From an uncultured Pelagibacteraceae bacterium (GTDB taxonomy: Bacteria > Pseudomonadota > Alphaproteobacteria > Pelagibacterales > AG-422-B15): DNA of 64,000 nt. This document shows, one piece after another, positions 54,131 through 64,000 of the stretch (the stretch's first letter is position 1; each line of letters begins with the position of its first letter). The position numbers and the translations under genes are program-made. The stretch lies in NCBI GenBank assembly GCA_902590345.1, contig CACIWK010000002.1, forward strand, positions 62,001 through 126,000, given 5' to 3'. The notes below the pieces were generated by a model. It was not told the origin of the DNA and did no database searches. It saw only the letters and a program-made list of their open reading frames with translations.

Positions 54131-54460
54131 ATGTCTGCCAAAAATACTTGGAAACTTCATCGATGGAGCACGGTTTTACTGCTACCACTCATTGTTTATT
54201 TATTTATAAAAATAATACACCTTTCCACTCTGTCATATCAATTAATTTTGAGTGAATTAAGCAACTTATGGGGTGTAGGGTTTATATTGATTTTCACGGT
54301 CTTAGGATTAATTCATATGAATACTGGTGTGCATGAAATCCTTGATGATTACATTCACTCTGATGTGGTTAAAAGGATATTAAATTTAATAATTTCATTA
54401 TTCTTTTTACTAATACTAATTTTTGTTTGTTTGTCTCTATTACTAATTTTTATAGGTTAA
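54131..54460 (+). CDS. sdhD: Succinate dehydrogenase membrane anchor subunit
   Basis: A 110-residue anchor with three hydrophobic segments. The ORF track starts at TTG 54116, within sdhC; ATG 54131 is preferred, though neither has a clear ribosome site. [20 protein letters not shown] is the first helix, and [25 protein letters not shown] holds the conserved histidine and aspartate-tyrosine of the haem and quinone site. It pairs with SdhC. Confidence 0.9.
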   Translation: MSAKNTWKLHRWSTVLLLPLIVYLFIKIIHLSTLSYQLILSELSNLWGVGFILIFTVLGLIHMNTGVHEILDDYIHSDVVKRILNLIISLFFLLILIFVCLSLLLIFIG

Positions 54461-54464
54461 TTTA

Positions 54465-56240
54465 ATGAATTACGAAATTGAATATCACGATTACGATGTA
54501 GTTGTTGTTGGTGCTGGTGGATCTGGTTTGAGAGCAACAGTAGGCGCTGTTGAGAATGGTTACAAGACTGCTTGTATTTCAAAAGTATTCCCAACCAGAA
54601 GTCATACGGTTGCAGCACAGGGAGGCATCTCTGCTGCACTTGGAAATATGGGTGATGATGATTGGAGATGGCACATGTATGATACTGTGAAAGGCTCTGA
54701 TTGGCTTGGGGATCAGGATGCAATTGAGTATTTGTGCAAAAATGCACCAAAAGCTGTTTTAGAATTAGAGAACTATGGAGTTCCATTTAGTCGAACAGAG
54801 GATGGAAAAATTTATCAAAGAGCTTTTGGAGGGATGACCAAAAATTATGGCGAAGGTACTGCACAAAGAACATGTGCTGCTGCTGATCGAACTGGCCATG
54901 CAATAATTCATACTTTATACGGGCAATCATTAAAACATGACGTTGACTATTATATTGAATATTTTGTTTTGGACTTATTAATGGTTGAGGGTGAATGCAG
55001 GGGTGTTGTTGCATGGTGTTTAGAGGACGGTAAATTACATGTATTTAATTCTAAACAAACAATACTAGCGTCTGGCGGATATGGCCGTGTTTATTTTTCT
55101 GCAACTTCAGCTCACACCTGCACAGGTGATGGTAACGCAATGGTTTTAAGAGCTGGATTACCTCTACAAGATATGGAATTTGTTCAATTTCACCCAACAG
55201 GTATTTATGGCGTTGGTTGTCTTATAACAGAGGGCGCAAGAGGAGAAGGTGGTTATTTAGTAAACAGTGAAGGCGAACGTTTCATGGAGAGATATGCACC
55301 ATCAGCGAAAGACTTAGCTTCAAGAGATGTTGTGTCTCGTTCTATAACAAAAGAAATTTTAGAGGGTAGAGGCGTTGGCAAAGATAAGGATCATGCTTAT
55401 CTACATCTTGATCACATAGACTCAGATATATTGGAAGAAAGATTGCCAGGAATTTCAGAGTCCGCAAAAGTTTTCGCAGGAGTTGATGTAACTAAAGAGC
55501 CAATTCCAATTATACCTACAGTTCATTATAATATGGGTGGAATTCCGACAAATTTTCATGGAGAAGTAATGAACCTCGAAAAAGGAAATGAAACAATCGT
55601 ACAGGGTTTGATGGCAGTTGGTGAAGCTGCTTGTGTGAGTGTTCATGGTGCAAATAGACTCGGATCAAATTCTCTAATTGATTTAGTGGTTTTTGGCAAA
55701 GCAGCAGCAGATAGAATAAATGACACGGTAAATAAAGATGAACCCAATAAGGAAATTCCAAGCCATGTAATCGATGAAGTCATTGCAAGGTTTGATAGTA
55801 CACGATCTTCTGATGGGGATATTTCAACTTCAGAATTAAGGTCTCAAATGCAGAGAGTTATGCAGAAACACTGCGCTGTTTTTAGAGATGATGAGATTAT
55901 GTCTGAAGGAAAAAAACTCATCGAAGAAACCTGGTTAAACTCAGAAAATATTAAAATTAAAGACAAATCACTTATATGGAATACTGATTTGTTAGAAACA
56001 CTTGAATATAAAAACCTAATTGCACAAGCTGTAGTTACAATGAACTCCGCACTAAACAGAAAAGAAAGTAGAGGGGCTCACGCTCGAGAAGATTATAAGG
56101 AAAGAGATGATAAAAATTGGATGAAGCATACAATGTCATGGCTGAACGATAAGAGTTGTGAACTGGATTATAGATCAGTTCACGAATACACATTATCAAA
56201 TGAAGTTAAATATATTGCGCCAAAGGCCAGAGTTTATTAA
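54465..56240 (+). CDS. sdhA: Succinate dehydrogenase flavoprotein subunit
   Basis: SdhA oxidises succinate to fumarate with covalently bound FAD. The 591-residue protein has [20 protein letters not shown] (dinucleotide site), [21 protein letters not shown] with the flavin-linked histidine, [25 protein letters not shown] and [22 protein letters not shown]. The C-terminal [12 protein letters not shown]... region reads [17 protein letters not shown]. It overlaps sdhB by one base. The DUF1674 protein at 6149 may assist its assembly. Confidence 0.98.
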   Translation: MNYEIEYHDYDVVVVGAGGSGLRATVGAVENGYKTACISKVFPTRSHTVAAQGGISAALGNMGDDDWRWHMYDTVKGSDWLGDQDAIEYLCKNAPKAVLELENYGVPFSRTEDGKIYQRAFGGMTKNYGEGTAQRTCAAADRTGHAIIHTLYGQSLKHDVDYYIEYFVLDLLMVEGECRGVVAWCLEDGKLHVFNSKQTILASGGYGRVYFSATSAHTCTGDGNAMVLRAGLPLQDMEFVQFHPTGIYGVGCLITEGARGEGGYLVNSEGERFMERYAPSAKDLASRDVVSRSITKEILEGRGVGKDKDHAYLHLDHIDSDILEERLPGISESAKVFAGVDVTKEPIPIIPTVHYNMGGIPTNFHGEVMNLEKGNETIVQGLMAVGEAACVSVHGANRLGSNSLIDLVVFGKAAADRINDTVNKDEPNKEIPSHVIDEVIARFDSTRSSDGDISTSELRSQMQRVMQKHCAVFRDDEIMSEGKKLIEETWLNSENIKIKDKSLIWNTDLLETLEYKNLIAQAVVTMNSALNRKESRGAHAREDYKERDDKNWMKHTMSWLNDKSCELDYRSVHEYTLSNEVKYIAPKARVY

Positions 56241-57016
56241 TGGTTCAGTTTAATCTTCCCGACAATTCTAAATTAACAGACGGTGATTATTACAAGTCTG
56301 AAAAAAGCAATGGGAATACTAAAAAATTCAAAATCTACCGCTGGTCTCCCGACGATGAAAAAAACCCAAGGATGGACACTTATGAAGTTGATCTAGACGA
56401 TTGTGGTCCGATGGTATTAGACGCAGTTATGAAAATCAAAAGTGAAATTGATACTTCATTAACCTTTAGACGATCATGTCGCGAGGGAATATGTGGTTCT
56501 TGTGCAATGAATATTGATGGGACAAATACACTCGCTTGTACTAAAGCGATTAGTGATGTGAAAGGTGACATAAAAATTTATCCTCTGCCTCACATGCCAG
56601 TTATAAAAGACTTGGTTACAAATTTAAAAACACTCTATAAGCAATTAAAGTCCATCAAGCCATGGCTTATGAATAAGAAACAAAACGCAAACGATACTGA
56701 AAATATTCAATCAAGAAATGACCGTGAAAAATTAGATGGCTTGTATGAATGCATCTTGTGTGCGTGTTGTTCAACTTCATGCCCAAGTTATTGGTGGAAC
56801 AGTGACAAATATTTGGGCCCTGCAGTCCTGCTTCAGTCATATCGCTGGTTACAAGATAGCCGTGATGAGGAAAGAAAAGAGAGATTAAAAGAATTAGATG
56901 ATACGTTTAAAGTTTATAGATGCCACACAATAATGAACTGCACTCAAGCATGTCCAAAAGGTCTCAACCCCGCAAAGGCTATTGCTGGTATCAAACAAAT
57001 GATAGCACAGCAGTGA
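56240..57016 (+). CDS. sdhB: Succinate dehydrogenase iron-sulfur subunit
   Basis: A 258-residue protein with the three clusters expected: [2Fe-2S] in [23 protein letters not shown], [4Fe-4S] in [16 protein letters not shown], and [3Fe-4S] in [17 protein letters not shown]. It transfers electrons from SdhA to the quinone site. The last gene of sdhCDAB, followed by a non-coding stretch with a hairpin. Confidence 0.98.
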   Translation: MVQFNLPDNSKLTDGDYYKSEKSNGNTKKFKIYRWSPDDEKNPRMDTYEVDLDDCGPMVLDAVMKIKSEIDTSLTFRRSCREGICGSCAMNIDGTNTLACTKAISDVKGDIKIYPLPHMPVIKDLVTNLKTLYKQLKSIKPWLMNKKQNANDTENIQSRNDREKLDGLYECILCACCSTSCPSYWWNSDKYLGPAVLLQSYRWLQDSRDEERKERLKELDDTFKVYRCHTIMNCTQACPKGLNPAKAIAGIKQMIAQQ

Positions 57017-57104
57017 TTAAATTATTGTAAAATCCAAAAATATACTTACCAACAGGACTGAAATAATAATTGTAACTACGATAAAATAATTGATCACTAT
57101 AAAT

Positions 57105-57163
57105 CTCAATGGCGGGCAGTTGATTAGGGGATTTTATGAAAATATTACGTACCCACCATTGAG
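57105..57163. other. Long hairpin element downstream of sdhB
   Basis: CTCAATGG (57105-57112) pairs perfectly with CCATTGAG (57156-57163), and GGG (57114-57116) with CCC (57152-57154) after one mismatch. Inside the loop, ATTTT-ATG-AAAAT (57131-57143) is a second small stem preceded by GGGG that could compete for the CCC. A tiny ORF, ATG 57136 to TGA 57160-57162 (MKILRTHH), lies in the loop after AGGGG. There is no T run, so it is not an ordinary terminator. The remaining bases of the 215-base gap (57017-57231) show nothing I can support. Confidence 0.5.
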
Positions 57164-57231
57164 TAATACATATAAGTGTAAAACTTTCTAATTAAACTCT
57201 AATAAGTTTGCCAAAATGACAGAGCTTGATT

Positions 57232-57465
57232 TCAATATTTCCTCTGGATTTTGACAACAAAACTGCCTTCATGCCAACTCTGTTCAATGTACTGTATTTG
57301 GTGACTGCTTTCTGCCCAATGAGGAAATTCTTTTCTGATTTGTCCACTTTTACCTGTTATGACCTCTACTTTGGGTATACTTCCTTGGTAAGCTTCGTAA
57401 ATAAAGTCAGTGAATTCTTGATAAGCATCCTCAAGTGTAAATCCATGAAGGTCAAGTTTTCTCAT
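57232..57465 (-). CDS. Small Smr domain protein
   Basis: A 77-residue stand-alone Smr domain, counted from ATG 57465; the ORF track uses a TTG nine bases upstream. RKLDLHGFTLEDAY opens the domain, and EVITGKSGQIRKEFPHW contains the TGxxGxIR motif, both diagnostic. Smr domains bind and sometimes cleave nucleic acids (MutS2-type or ribosome-rescue SmrB-type). With no partner domain, its substrate is unknown. It is divergent from the SDR gene. Confidence 0.85.
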   Translation of the reverse strand: MRKLDLHGFTLEDAYQEFTDFIYEAYQGSIPKVEVITGKSGQIRKEFPHWAESSHQIQYIEQSWHEGSFVVKIQRKY

Positions 57466-57515
57466 AATTTTCAAACATTGCCATTAGTTGTATTTAATCT
57501 AGAATATTTCATTAT

Positions 57516-58523
57516 ATGAAAAATTCTTATACTAAACCTAATCTCGATACTAAGTATTTTGATGATTTATTCAACTCACTACCTTCAATGGAGAATAAAA
57601 CAGTCGCTATAACAGGCACAACTTCTGGGCTTGGATTTTATGCTGCTGAGTCAGTAGCTAAGCTTGGTGCTAAAGTCCTATTATTGAATCGTCCTTCAAC
57701 TAGAGCCGAGTCATCTTTAAATTTACTTAGACAAAATTGCGCAAATGGAAATTTTCACAGAGTGGATTGTGATCTACAAAGTTTTGATTCGGTAAAAACT
57801 GCATTTCCAAAAATTAATGAAATATGTAGCGATGGCCTTGATGTATTATGCAATAATGCTGGCGTAATGGCTCTTAAAGATAAAGCCACAATCGACGGCT
57901 TTGATGTACAAATGCAAACTAATCACTTGTCCCATTTTCTTCTAACTAAATTATGTATGCCCTTACTAGAAAAAGCATCAAAATTAAGGGATGAAGCAAG
58001 AATAGTTAATCATTCTAGTATTGCACGCTTTCAAACAAAAAGACTTAAAGAAAAGTTTCTTGAAAAAAAAGGTGGCAACTTAGGTGGAGATGGAGGTAAC
58101 TTGATGTTTGGTGGTGGCCGATGGGAGCGTTATGCCCAGACAAAGCTTGCTAATGCTGCATTCACTGCATGTTTGCATGAAAAGTTGCAAAAAAATAATT
58201 CAAAAATTAGAGCGATGGTTGCTCATCCAGGTCTTGCAGAAAGTGATTTACAATCTACAACAGTAGAGGATGGCGGAATGGGCAGTTTTTTTACAAAATA
58301 TTTAATGAAGTTTGGGCAGTCTGAAAAAGATGGAACGTTGGGTCTCCTAAGATGTATTGCAGATCCTAATATTAATTCAGGCTCAATGGTAGGGCCTGGT
58401 TTAAAAGGAATGAAAGGTAAAGCAAAATCTTTTTCACTTGAGCCTTTTTATGATAATCCTGAAGTCAAGAGCATGCTGTGGGTCAAAAGTTGTGAGGCTA
58501 TAGGCGAAAGTTTTGAAATCTAG
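57516..58523 (+). CDS. Short-chain dehydrogenase, retinol-dehydrogenase-like
   Basis: A 335-residue SDR with TVAITGTTSGLGFYAAESVAKLGAKVLLLNR (NADP-type motif, with an asparagine-arginine after the second strand), VLCNNAGVMALKD, QTNHLSHFLLTKL, VNHSSIARF and the active-site YAQTK. AMVAHPGLAESDL is typical of the branch that includes plant protochlorophyllide reductase-like and WW-domain oxidoreductase-like enzymes. It has a longer C-terminus than classical SDRs. Its substrate is unknown; mmsA follows 9 bases later. Confidence 0.85.
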   Translation: MKNSYTKPNLDTKYFDDLFNSLPSMENKTVAITGTTSGLGFYAAESVAKLGAKVLLLNRPSTRAESSLNLLRQNCANGNFHRVDCDLQSFDSVKTAFPKINEICSDGLDVLCNNAGVMALKDKATIDGFDVQMQTNHLSHFLLTKLCMPLLEKASKLRDEARIVNHSSIARFQTKRLKEKFLEKKGGNLGGDGGNLMFGGGRWERYAQTKLANAAFTACLHEKLQKNNSKIRAMVAHPGLAESDLQSTTVEDGGMGSFFTKYLMKFGQSEKDGTLGLLRCIADPNINSGSMVGPGLKGMKGKAKSFSLEPFYDNPEVKSMLWVKSCEAIGESFEI

Positions 58524-58532
58524 GTAATTTAG

Positions 58533-60026
58533 ATGAATATAGTTAATCATTTTATTAATGGTAAAGAGTACGTGAGTAAGTCAGATAGATTTGGTGACGT
58601 ATATAACCCTGCAAATGGAGAAAAAATAAGAGAAGTTAACTTTGCTAACAAAGAAGATGTATCCGTGGCAATAAGTTGTGCAGTCAAAGCAGGTAAAGAA
58701 TGGGCTGCTACTCCATCACTGACTAGATCTCGAGTTTTATTTAAATTCAAAGATTTAATTCTCAGAGATATGGACAAATTGGCTCTAGAACTAACAACAG
58801 AGCATGGAAAAATTTTATCAGACTCAGTTGGCTCAATAACAAGAGGCATGGAAGTAGTTGAGTTTGCTTGTGGTATTCCTCATTTGCTTAAAGGAGAATA
58901 TTCTGAAAACGTTGGATCAAATATCGACAGCTGGAGCATGCGACAGCCTCTTGGGGTTTGTGTGGGAATTTCACCTTTCAATTTTCCTGCTATGGTTCCA
59001 ATGTGGATGTTTGTTATGTCTATTGCATGCGGTAATTCATTTATTTTAAAACCGAGTGAAAAAGATCCAACGGTTCCATACATGATGGGAGATTTACTTA
59101 GAGAAGCAGGGTTGCCAGATGGTGTTTTCAATGTGGTTAACGGCGATAAAGAAGCAGTAGATCTTCTGATCACCGATCCTGAAGTTGCATCAGTTAGTTT
59201 TGTTGGCTCGACTCCAGTTGCTGAGTACATTTATCATACATCTTCTAAACACAATAAGCGCGTCCAGTCATTAGGCGGTGCAAAAAATCATATGGTTGTA
59301 ATGCCTGATGCAGATTTAGACCAAGTTGTTGATGGTCTGATCGGCGCAGGGTATGGATCTGCAGGAGAGCGATGCATGGCTCTCTCTGTTGCTGTAGCTG
59401 TTGGTGATGTGGGTGATAAATTAATTGAAAAGCTTACCCCTCGCGTTCAGGGACTTAAAGTTGGCCCCGGAACAGATCCAGAAGTTGAAATGGGTCCACT
59501 CATCAGTGATGTACATTTATCAAAAGTAAAAAGCTACGTTGATTCTGGAGTTGCTGAAGGAGCTGATCTTATAGTGGATGGAAGATCAATATCTCTTCAA
59601 GGTTATGAAAATGGATACTTCATCGGAGGCTGTTTATTTGATCATGTTAAGGAAGATATGAAGATATATAGAGAAGAAATATTTGGACCTGTATTATCTG
59701 TTGTACGTCAACCTACTTTTGACGATGCTTTAAAAATGGTTAACAATCATGAATTCGGAAACGGCACCACTATTTATACTCGTGATGGCGACACAGCTAG
59801 AGCTTTTGCTAATCAATGCAAAATTGGAATGGTTGGAGTGAATGTTCCCATACCAGTACCCATGGCTTTTCATAGCTTTGGTGGTTGGAAAAGATCCTTA
59901 TTTGGGGATCATGCAATGCATGGCATGGATGGAGTAAGGTTCTTTACGCGTCTCAAAACTGTTACTTCGAGATGGCCAACTGGTATTAGAAAAGGTGCTG
60001 AATTTACCATTCCAACAATGAAGTAA
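58533..60026 (+). CDS. mmsA: CoA-acylating methylmalonate-semialdehyde dehydrogenase
   Basis: MmsA converts methylmalonate semialdehyde to propionyl-CoA, in valine, thymine or inositol breakdown. The 497-residue protein has the family start [74 protein letters not shown], and Cys281 in [12 protein letters not shown]. The ALDH glutamate that normally acts as base is replaced by the asparagine of AKNH, as expected for the CoA-dependent type. Propionyl-CoA could then enter the lyase-hydratase fusion encoded at 51742. Confidence 0.95.
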   Translation: MNIVNHFINGKEYVSKSDRFGDVYNPANGEKIREVNFANKEDVSVAISCAVKAGKEWAATPSLTRSRVLFKFKDLILRDMDKLALELTTEHGKILSDSVGSITRGMEVVEFACGIPHLLKGEYSENVGSNIDSWSMRQPLGVCVGISPFNFPAMVPMWMFVMSIACGNSFILKPSEKDPTVPYMMGDLLREAGLPDGVFNVVNGDKEAVDLLITDPEVASVSFVGSTPVAEYIYHTSSKHNKRVQSLGGAKNHMVVMPDADLDQVVDGLIGAGYGSAGERCMALSVAVAVGDVGDKLIEKLTPRVQGLKVGPGTDPEVEMGPLISDVHLSKVKSYVDSGVAEGADLIVDGRSISLQGYENGYFIGGCLFDHVKEDMKIYREEIFGPVLSVVRQPTFDDALKMVNNHEFGNGTTIYTRDGDTARAFANQCKIGMVGVNVPIPVPMAFHSFGGWKRSLFGDHAMHGMDGVRFFTRLKTVTSRWPTGIRKGAEFTIPTMK

Positions 60027-60087
60027 ATATTTAATTTATCTTGATTTTAATCGCTATCTAGTTAGTTTACCGAGCTATAAACTCATC

Positions 60088-61050
60088 ATGACAAATAAAA
60101 AAATATCACTTATAGGAGCTGGACAAATTGGAGGTACACTTGCTCATTTAGCTGCTATGAAAGAGCTTGGAGATGTAGTTCTTTTTGATCTGATGTCTGG
60201 ACTGGCAAAAGGTAAAGCTCTTGATATAGCGCAGTCCTCAGCCATAGATGGTTTTAATGTTTCCTTGTCTGGTACTGATAATTATGAGGATACAAGTGAC
60301 TCTGATGTTATAATTATAACAGCTGGAGTTCCTCGAAAACCAGGAATGACTAGAGATGACCTTTTGGGAACAAACTTAAAAATTATCAAGCAAGTAGCTG
60401 AAGGTATAAAATCAACTTCTCCTAATGCCTTCGTTATTTGTATTACAAATCCATTGGATGTAATCGTTATGGCTCTTCAAAAATATTCAGGACTTCCAAA
60501 AAATAAAGTTATTGGTATGGCTGGAGTTTTAGATACCTCACGTTTTAAATATTTCTTATCACAAGAATTGAATGTTCCAATTAGCGAAGTAGACTCATTT
60601 GTTCTTGGTGGCCATGGTGATACAATGGTACCAGTTCCAAATAGAACTATGGTTAGTGGTGAAAACCTGACTGATTTAGTGAATAAAGGAAAAATTTCAA
60701 AGGCTAGGCTTGACGAGATTATTGATAGGACGAGAAAAGGTGGAGCCGAAGTTGTAAAATTATTGGAAACCGGGTCCGCTTTTTATGGGCCAGCAGCCTC
60801 AGGAATTGAAATGGCCGACTCATATCTAAATGATAAGAAAAAAACGTTACCATGCGCAGCATATTTAAATGGTGAATACGGTGTTTCAGATTTATATGTT
60901 GGAGTTCCTGTTGTTATTGGCTCAGCTGGAATTGAAAAAGTTGTTGAACTTGATTTAGACGAAGAAGAAAAAAAATATTTTAAAACTTCAATCGAAGCAG
61001 TCAGTGAGCTATTTGAGGCTGCAAAAAATATTGATCCCTCACTTAAATAA
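60088..61050 (+). CDS. mdh: Malate dehydrogenase (NAD, LDH-like type)
   Basis: A 320-residue malate dehydrogenase of the LDH-like group usual in alphaproteobacteria. [32 protein letters not shown] binds [22 protein letters not shown] is the mobile loop with substrate arginine, [29 protein letters not shown] and [12 protein letters not shown] with the catalytic histidine follow. It is directly followed by sucC with no gap, the alphaproteobacterial order. Confidence 0.97.
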   Translation: MTNKKISLIGAGQIGGTLAHLAAMKELGDVVLFDLMSGLAKGKALDIAQSSAIDGFNVSLSGTDNYEDTSDSDVIIITAGVPRKPGMTRDDLLGTNLKIIKQVAEGIKSTSPNAFVICITNPLDVIVMALQKYSGLPKNKVIGMAGVLDTSRFKYFLSQELNVPISEVDSFVLGGHGDTMVPVPNRTMVSGENLTDLVNKGKISKARLDEIIDRTRKGGAEVVKLLETGSAFYGPAASGIEMADSYLNDKKKTLPCAAYLNGEYGVSDLYVGVPVVIGSAGIEKVVELDLDEEEKKYFKTSIEAVSELFEAAKNIDPSLK

Positions 61051-62208
61051 ATGAATATACACGAACATCAAGCAAAGGAATTATTTGACGGTTATGATAT
61101 ACCTGTGTCCAAAGGAAGCGTTGCATATGAAAAATGTCAGATAAATGAAGCAGTAGGAAAAGTTAAGGGTCCAATTTGGGTTGTTAAAGCGCAAATTCAT
61201 GCAGGTGGCAGAGGTAAAGGTGGAGGCGTTAAAGTAGTTTCTTCAAAAGAAGAAGCTGTAAATGAGGCTGAAAAAATGTTTGGTATGAATTTAATAACGC
61301 CTCAAACAGGCCCAGCAGGAAAAGAAGTAAAACGTATCTACATTGAAAATGGGTCGGATATTAAAAAAGAATTATACCTTTCTTGTTTATTAGACAGAGC
61401 GACAAGCAAAGTTGCCTTTATTGTATCTAAGATGGGAGGTATGGACATTGAAGCAGTTGCAAAAGATACCCCAGAAAATATAACAACAGTTCAAATAGAG
61501 CCTTCAATAGGTGTTACTGAAAATGATATAAATACAATTAGTAAAGCTTTTGAACTCAAAAAAGATCTTGAGGGCCAACTTTCTGATCTTATAAAAAATA
61601 TGTATAAATTTTTTTTAGAAAAAGATGCTAGTCTTGTTGAAGTTAACCCTTTGATTATAACTGAGACTGACAAACTATTGTGTCTCGATGCTAAAGTTAA
61701 TTTTGATGATAATGCTTTATACCGCCATCCAGAAATTGAGGACTTAAGGGATGAGAATGAAGAGGATGAATACGAAAGAGAGGCATCAAAATATGATCTC
61801 GCATATATAAAATTGGATGGGAATATAGGCTGTATGGTCAATGGCGCAGGCTTGGCAATGGCTAGCTTAGATATAATTAAAATGTATGGTGGTGAGCCCG
61901 CCAACTTTCTTGATGTTGGTGGTGGAGCTTCTAAAGAAAAGGTTTCGAGTGCATTTAAAATTATTCTTTCTGATAAAGGTGTAAAAGGCATCTTAGTTAA
62001 TATCTTTGGTGGAATCATGAGATGTGACATCATTGCTGAAGGAATTGTTGCTGCTGCAAAAGAATTAGAAATCTCTGTACCGCTTGTAGTTAGACTTGAA
62101 GGCACAAATGTTGATGAAGGTAAAAAAATTCTTGATAATTCAAGTATCGAAATTGTTTCTGCCAATGATTTAGATGATGCAGCAAAAAAAATAGTCAAGC
62201 TAGTTTAA
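61051..62208 (+). CDS. sucC: Succinyl-CoA synthetase, beta subunit
   Basis: A 385-residue ATP-grasp subunit. [22 protein letters not shown] opens the family, [19 protein letters not shown] is the nucleotide-binding loop, [34 protein letters not shown] supplies the metal ligands, and [14 protein letters not shown] and [18 protein letters not shown] form the CoA-ligase part. It forms succinate and ATP/GTP from succinyl-CoA with SucD. It overlaps sucD by one base. Confidence 0.97.
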   Translation: MNIHEHQAKELFDGYDIPVSKGSVAYEKCQINEAVGKVKGPIWVVKAQIHAGGRGKGGGVKVVSSKEEAVNEAEKMFGMNLITPQTGPAGKEVKRIYIENGSDIKKELYLSCLLDRATSKVAFIVSKMGGMDIEAVAKDTPENITTVQIEPSIGVTENDINTISKAFELKKDLEGQLSDLIKNMYKFFLEKDASLVEVNPLIITETDKLLCLDAKVNFDDNALYRHPEIEDLRDENEEDEYEREASKYDLAYIKLDGNIGCMVNGAGLAMASLDIIKMYGGEPANFLDVGGGASKEKVSSAFKIILSDKGVKGILVNIFGGIMRCDIIAEGIVAAAKELEISVPLVVRLEGTNVDEGKKILDNSSIEIVSANDLDDAAKKIVKLV

Positions 62209-63089
62209 TGTCAGTAATAGTTAACAAAGATACAAAAGTTATTTGTCAGGGTTTCACCGGATCACAAGGTACCTTTCATTCAGAACAGGCAATTAAATAT
62301 GGCACTAACATGGTTGGTGGAGTTACTCCAAAAAAAGGAGGAACTGAGCACTTAGGGTTACCAGTATTTGATACAGTAAAAGAAGCTAAAGATAAAACGG
62401 AAGCAAATGCCACTGTAATTTATGTTCCTCCCCCATTTGCTGCAAAAGCAATTTTAGAAGCAATAGATAGTGAGATGGAGCTAATAGTTTGTATAACAGA
62501 GGGAATTCCTGTTATGGATATGCTAGAGGTCAAAGATAAATTAAGATCTTCCAAATCACGCCTCATTGGCCCCAATTGTCCGGGAGTCATAACTCCTGAT
62601 GAGTGCAAGATTGGTATAATGCCAGCGCATATTCATCAAAAGGGAAACGTAGGAATTGTATCTAGGTCTGGAACACTAACTTATGAAGCAGTTTATCAAA
62701 CAACAGTGGAAGGTCTTGGACAATCCACCTGTATAGGAATAGGGGGTGATCCAGTGAATGGAACAAACTTTATTGATTGTTTGGAACTTTTCTTATCTGA
62801 TCCGGAAACTGAGTCGATTATCATGATTGGTGAAATTGGTGGTTCAGCTGAGGAAGAAGCAGCTGAATTTTTGAGAAAAGAAAAGGTAAAAAAGCCAACC
62901 GTTGGATTTATTGCAGGAACGTCAGCCCCTCCAGGAAGAAGAATGGGACACGCTGGAGCAATTGTATCTGGAGGGAAAGGTGGAGCAGAAGATAAAATTG
63001 AAGCCATGAAGAGTGCTGGGATTCAAATTTCAAATTCTCCAGCAGCTTTAGGATCAACTTTACTTGAGGTATTACAGAATCAAAACTAA
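62208..63089 (+). CDS. sucD: Succinyl-CoA synthetase, alpha subunit
   Basis: A 293-residue CoA-binding subunit. [35 protein letters not shown] binds Co[16 protein letters not shown] and [10 protein letters not shown] follow, [11 protein letters not shown] and [18 protein letters not shown] are conserved, and the phosphorylated histidine is in [11 protein letters not shown]. The partner sucC is directly upstream. sucA begins 13 bases downstream, in the usual order. Confidence 0.97.
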   Translation: MSVIVNKDTKVICQGFTGSQGTFHSEQAIKYGTNMVGGVTPKKGGTEHLGLPVFDTVKEAKDKTEANATVIYVPPPFAAKAILEAIDSEMELIVCITEGIPVMDMLEVKDKLRSSKSRLIGPNCPGVITPDECKIGIMPAHIHQKGNVGIVSRSGTLTYEAVYQTTVEGLGQSTCIGIGGDPVNGTNFIDCLELFLSDPETESIIMIGEIGGSAEEEAAEFLRKEKVKKPTVGFIAGTSAPPGRRMGHAGAIVSGGKGGAEDKIEAMKSAGIQISNSPAALGSTLLEVLQNQN

Positions 63090-63102
63090 AATTAAGCTGC
63101 TT

Positions 63103-64000
63103 AATGACAAAGTCATCCATAAACGACATTTTTGATAAAACATCTTTCCTGCACGGTGCAAACGCAGTTTATATCGAACAAATGTTCGAAAGATTTCAAA
63201 ATAATCCCGCTGACATTCCAGATGATTGGAGAACTTTTTTTTCTGGCATTACAGATAACTTAAATCAACAAAATATTCTTCGTGCCAGTTGGGCATCTCA
63301 AAATGTAGAAACCAATAATGAAGAAGATACTTTAGAAAATATTAATGAGAGTGAAATCAAAATAGAGTCCCAAATATTAAATAAAGATAACATTGTTACG
63401 AGTGAAGTATTTAAAGAACAGGTTTTTGACTCAATAAGGGCAATAAGACTTATCAGAGCTTATAGAGTTAATGGTCATCTTGCATCAAATCTGGATCCAC
63501 TAAATTTAAAAGAAATTAAAACATATTCTGAACTTGATTATAGAAATTATGGTTTCAAAGAAAATGACCTTGACAAAGAAATTTTTATTGACGGAAGTCT
63601 TGGTCTAAACTTTGCTAAACTCAGAAATATAATTGACATACTTAAGGAAACTTATTGCGGATCTATAGGTGTTGAATTTGTTCATATTCAAGATGCTGAT
63701 CAAAAGCAATGGGTTCAAGAAAGAATAGAGGAAGTTAGAAATAAAACACAGTTTACCTCAAACGGTAAGAAAGCAATATTCAAACGTTTGCTTGAAGCTG
63801 AAATGTTCGAGCAATTCCTTGATAAAAAATTTATAGGCACCAAAAGGTTTGGGCTCGTTGGCAGTGAGTCGACTGTCCCAGGCATTGAGCAAATAATTAA
63901 ACAAAGCTGCTTAGCAGGAGTCGAGGACATATATATAGGAACCGCACATCGTGGGAGATTAACTCTTCTTTCATCTGTTATGGAAGTTCCCTTGCGATCA
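63103..64000 (+). CDS. sucA: 2-oxoglutarate dehydrogenase E1, 3' end outside window
   Basis: The frame from ATG 63103 is open to the window edge (299 codons) and is absent from the ORF track. It begins MTKSSINDIFDKTSFLHGANAVYIEQMFERF, the SucA E1 start that binds E2, then DDWRTFF. Later AIRLIRAYRVNGHLASNLDPL, GTKRFGLVGSESTVPGIEQII and IGTAHRGRLTLLSSVM match the thiamine-dependent catalytic domain, with HRGRL as a hallmark. Only about one third of the usual 900-residue protein is visible. It decarboxylates 2-oxoglutarate as part of the complex that yields succinyl-CoA for SucCD. Confidence 0.95.

Noticed and set aside
61491-62198. 235-residue minus-strand ORF opposite sucC
   Set aside because: It is the antisense shadow of a clear sucC; the translation is serine- and isoleucine-rich with no family pattern. 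The same holds for 1375-1941, 15607-15891, 16710-17072, 48411-48773 and similar lines of the ORF track.
1-64000. tRNA, rRNA or CRISPR loci
   Set aside because: I checked the intergenic gaps by eye, all under 300 bases, and found no tRNA cloverleaf, rRNA segment or regularly spaced repeat.

Overview
The window looks like a stretch of chromosome from a small-genome, AT-rich alphaproteobacterium, most likely a free-living marine one. The alphaproteobacterial signs are the order mdh-sucC-sucD-sucA, the divergent pair tsaD-gpsA / hemC-hemD, sdhCDAB, an IalB-type secreted protein, DUF2794 and DUF1674 (SDHAF4-like) proteins, and a complete ccmABCDEFGH set. Genes are packed tightly: no gene-free stretch exceeds 300 bases, many genes overlap by 1 to 23 bases, and several convergent pairs touch or overlap at their stop codons. 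I cannot fix the order or family from sequence alone. I see no tRNA, rRNA, CRISPR array, insertion sequence or phage gene.

Layout. 1-3831: accessory-looking genes (two FkbM methyltransferases, one of them cut by the window edge, a third methyltransferase, a UMF1 transporter and an unknown membrane protein). 3828-13192: housekeeping (purH, rpe, a DUF1674 protein, a frameshifted cysteine-tailed small protein, a DUF985 cupin, acs, an EVE protein, gpsA, tsaD, hemC, hemD). 13193-20371: the most distinctive block, with a DUF1302 outer-membrane protein, a DUF1329 protein and a Ycf48-like secreted repeat protein, followed by an SDR dehydrogenase, a class I glutamine amidotransferase and YggT. 20374-31392: folD, argG, rlmN, IalB, several oxidoreductases, phhB, a Bax-inhibitor-1 protein, DUF2794, htpG and an unknown secreted protein. 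31395-40316: acnA, then cytochrome c maturation genes, an unknown secreted protein and a PagL-like lipid A deacylase. 40313-43622: ftsY, mtaB, a DCC protein and dapF on the minus strand. 43706-47550: a structured leader, then ffh-rpsP-rimM-trmD-rplS. 47590-57016: leuCDB, asd, a fused malyl-CoA lyase/mesaconyl-CoA hydratase, and sdhCDAB. 57017-64000: a hairpin element, an Smr protein, an SDR, mmsA, mdh, sucC, sucD and the start of sucA.

How it works together. Much of the window serves central carbon flow: acetate activation (Acs), aconitase, 2-oxoglutarate dehydrogenase E1, succinyl-CoA synthetase, succinate dehydrogenase with a possible assembly factor, and malate dehydrogenase. Side routes for propionyl-CoA, methylmalonate semialdehyde and glyoxylate enter through MmsA and the lyase-hydratase fusion. 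The ccm operon supports c-type cytochromes for respiration. Ffh and FtsY, the two SRP-pathway GTPases, are both present, and ffh has an unusual structured leader. The best candidates for something undescribed are the ffh leader RNA, the DUF1302-DUF1329-Ycf48 envelope module, the lyase-hydratase fusion, the A9 frameshift in the small cysteine-tailed gene and the hairpin with a mini-ORF after sdhB.
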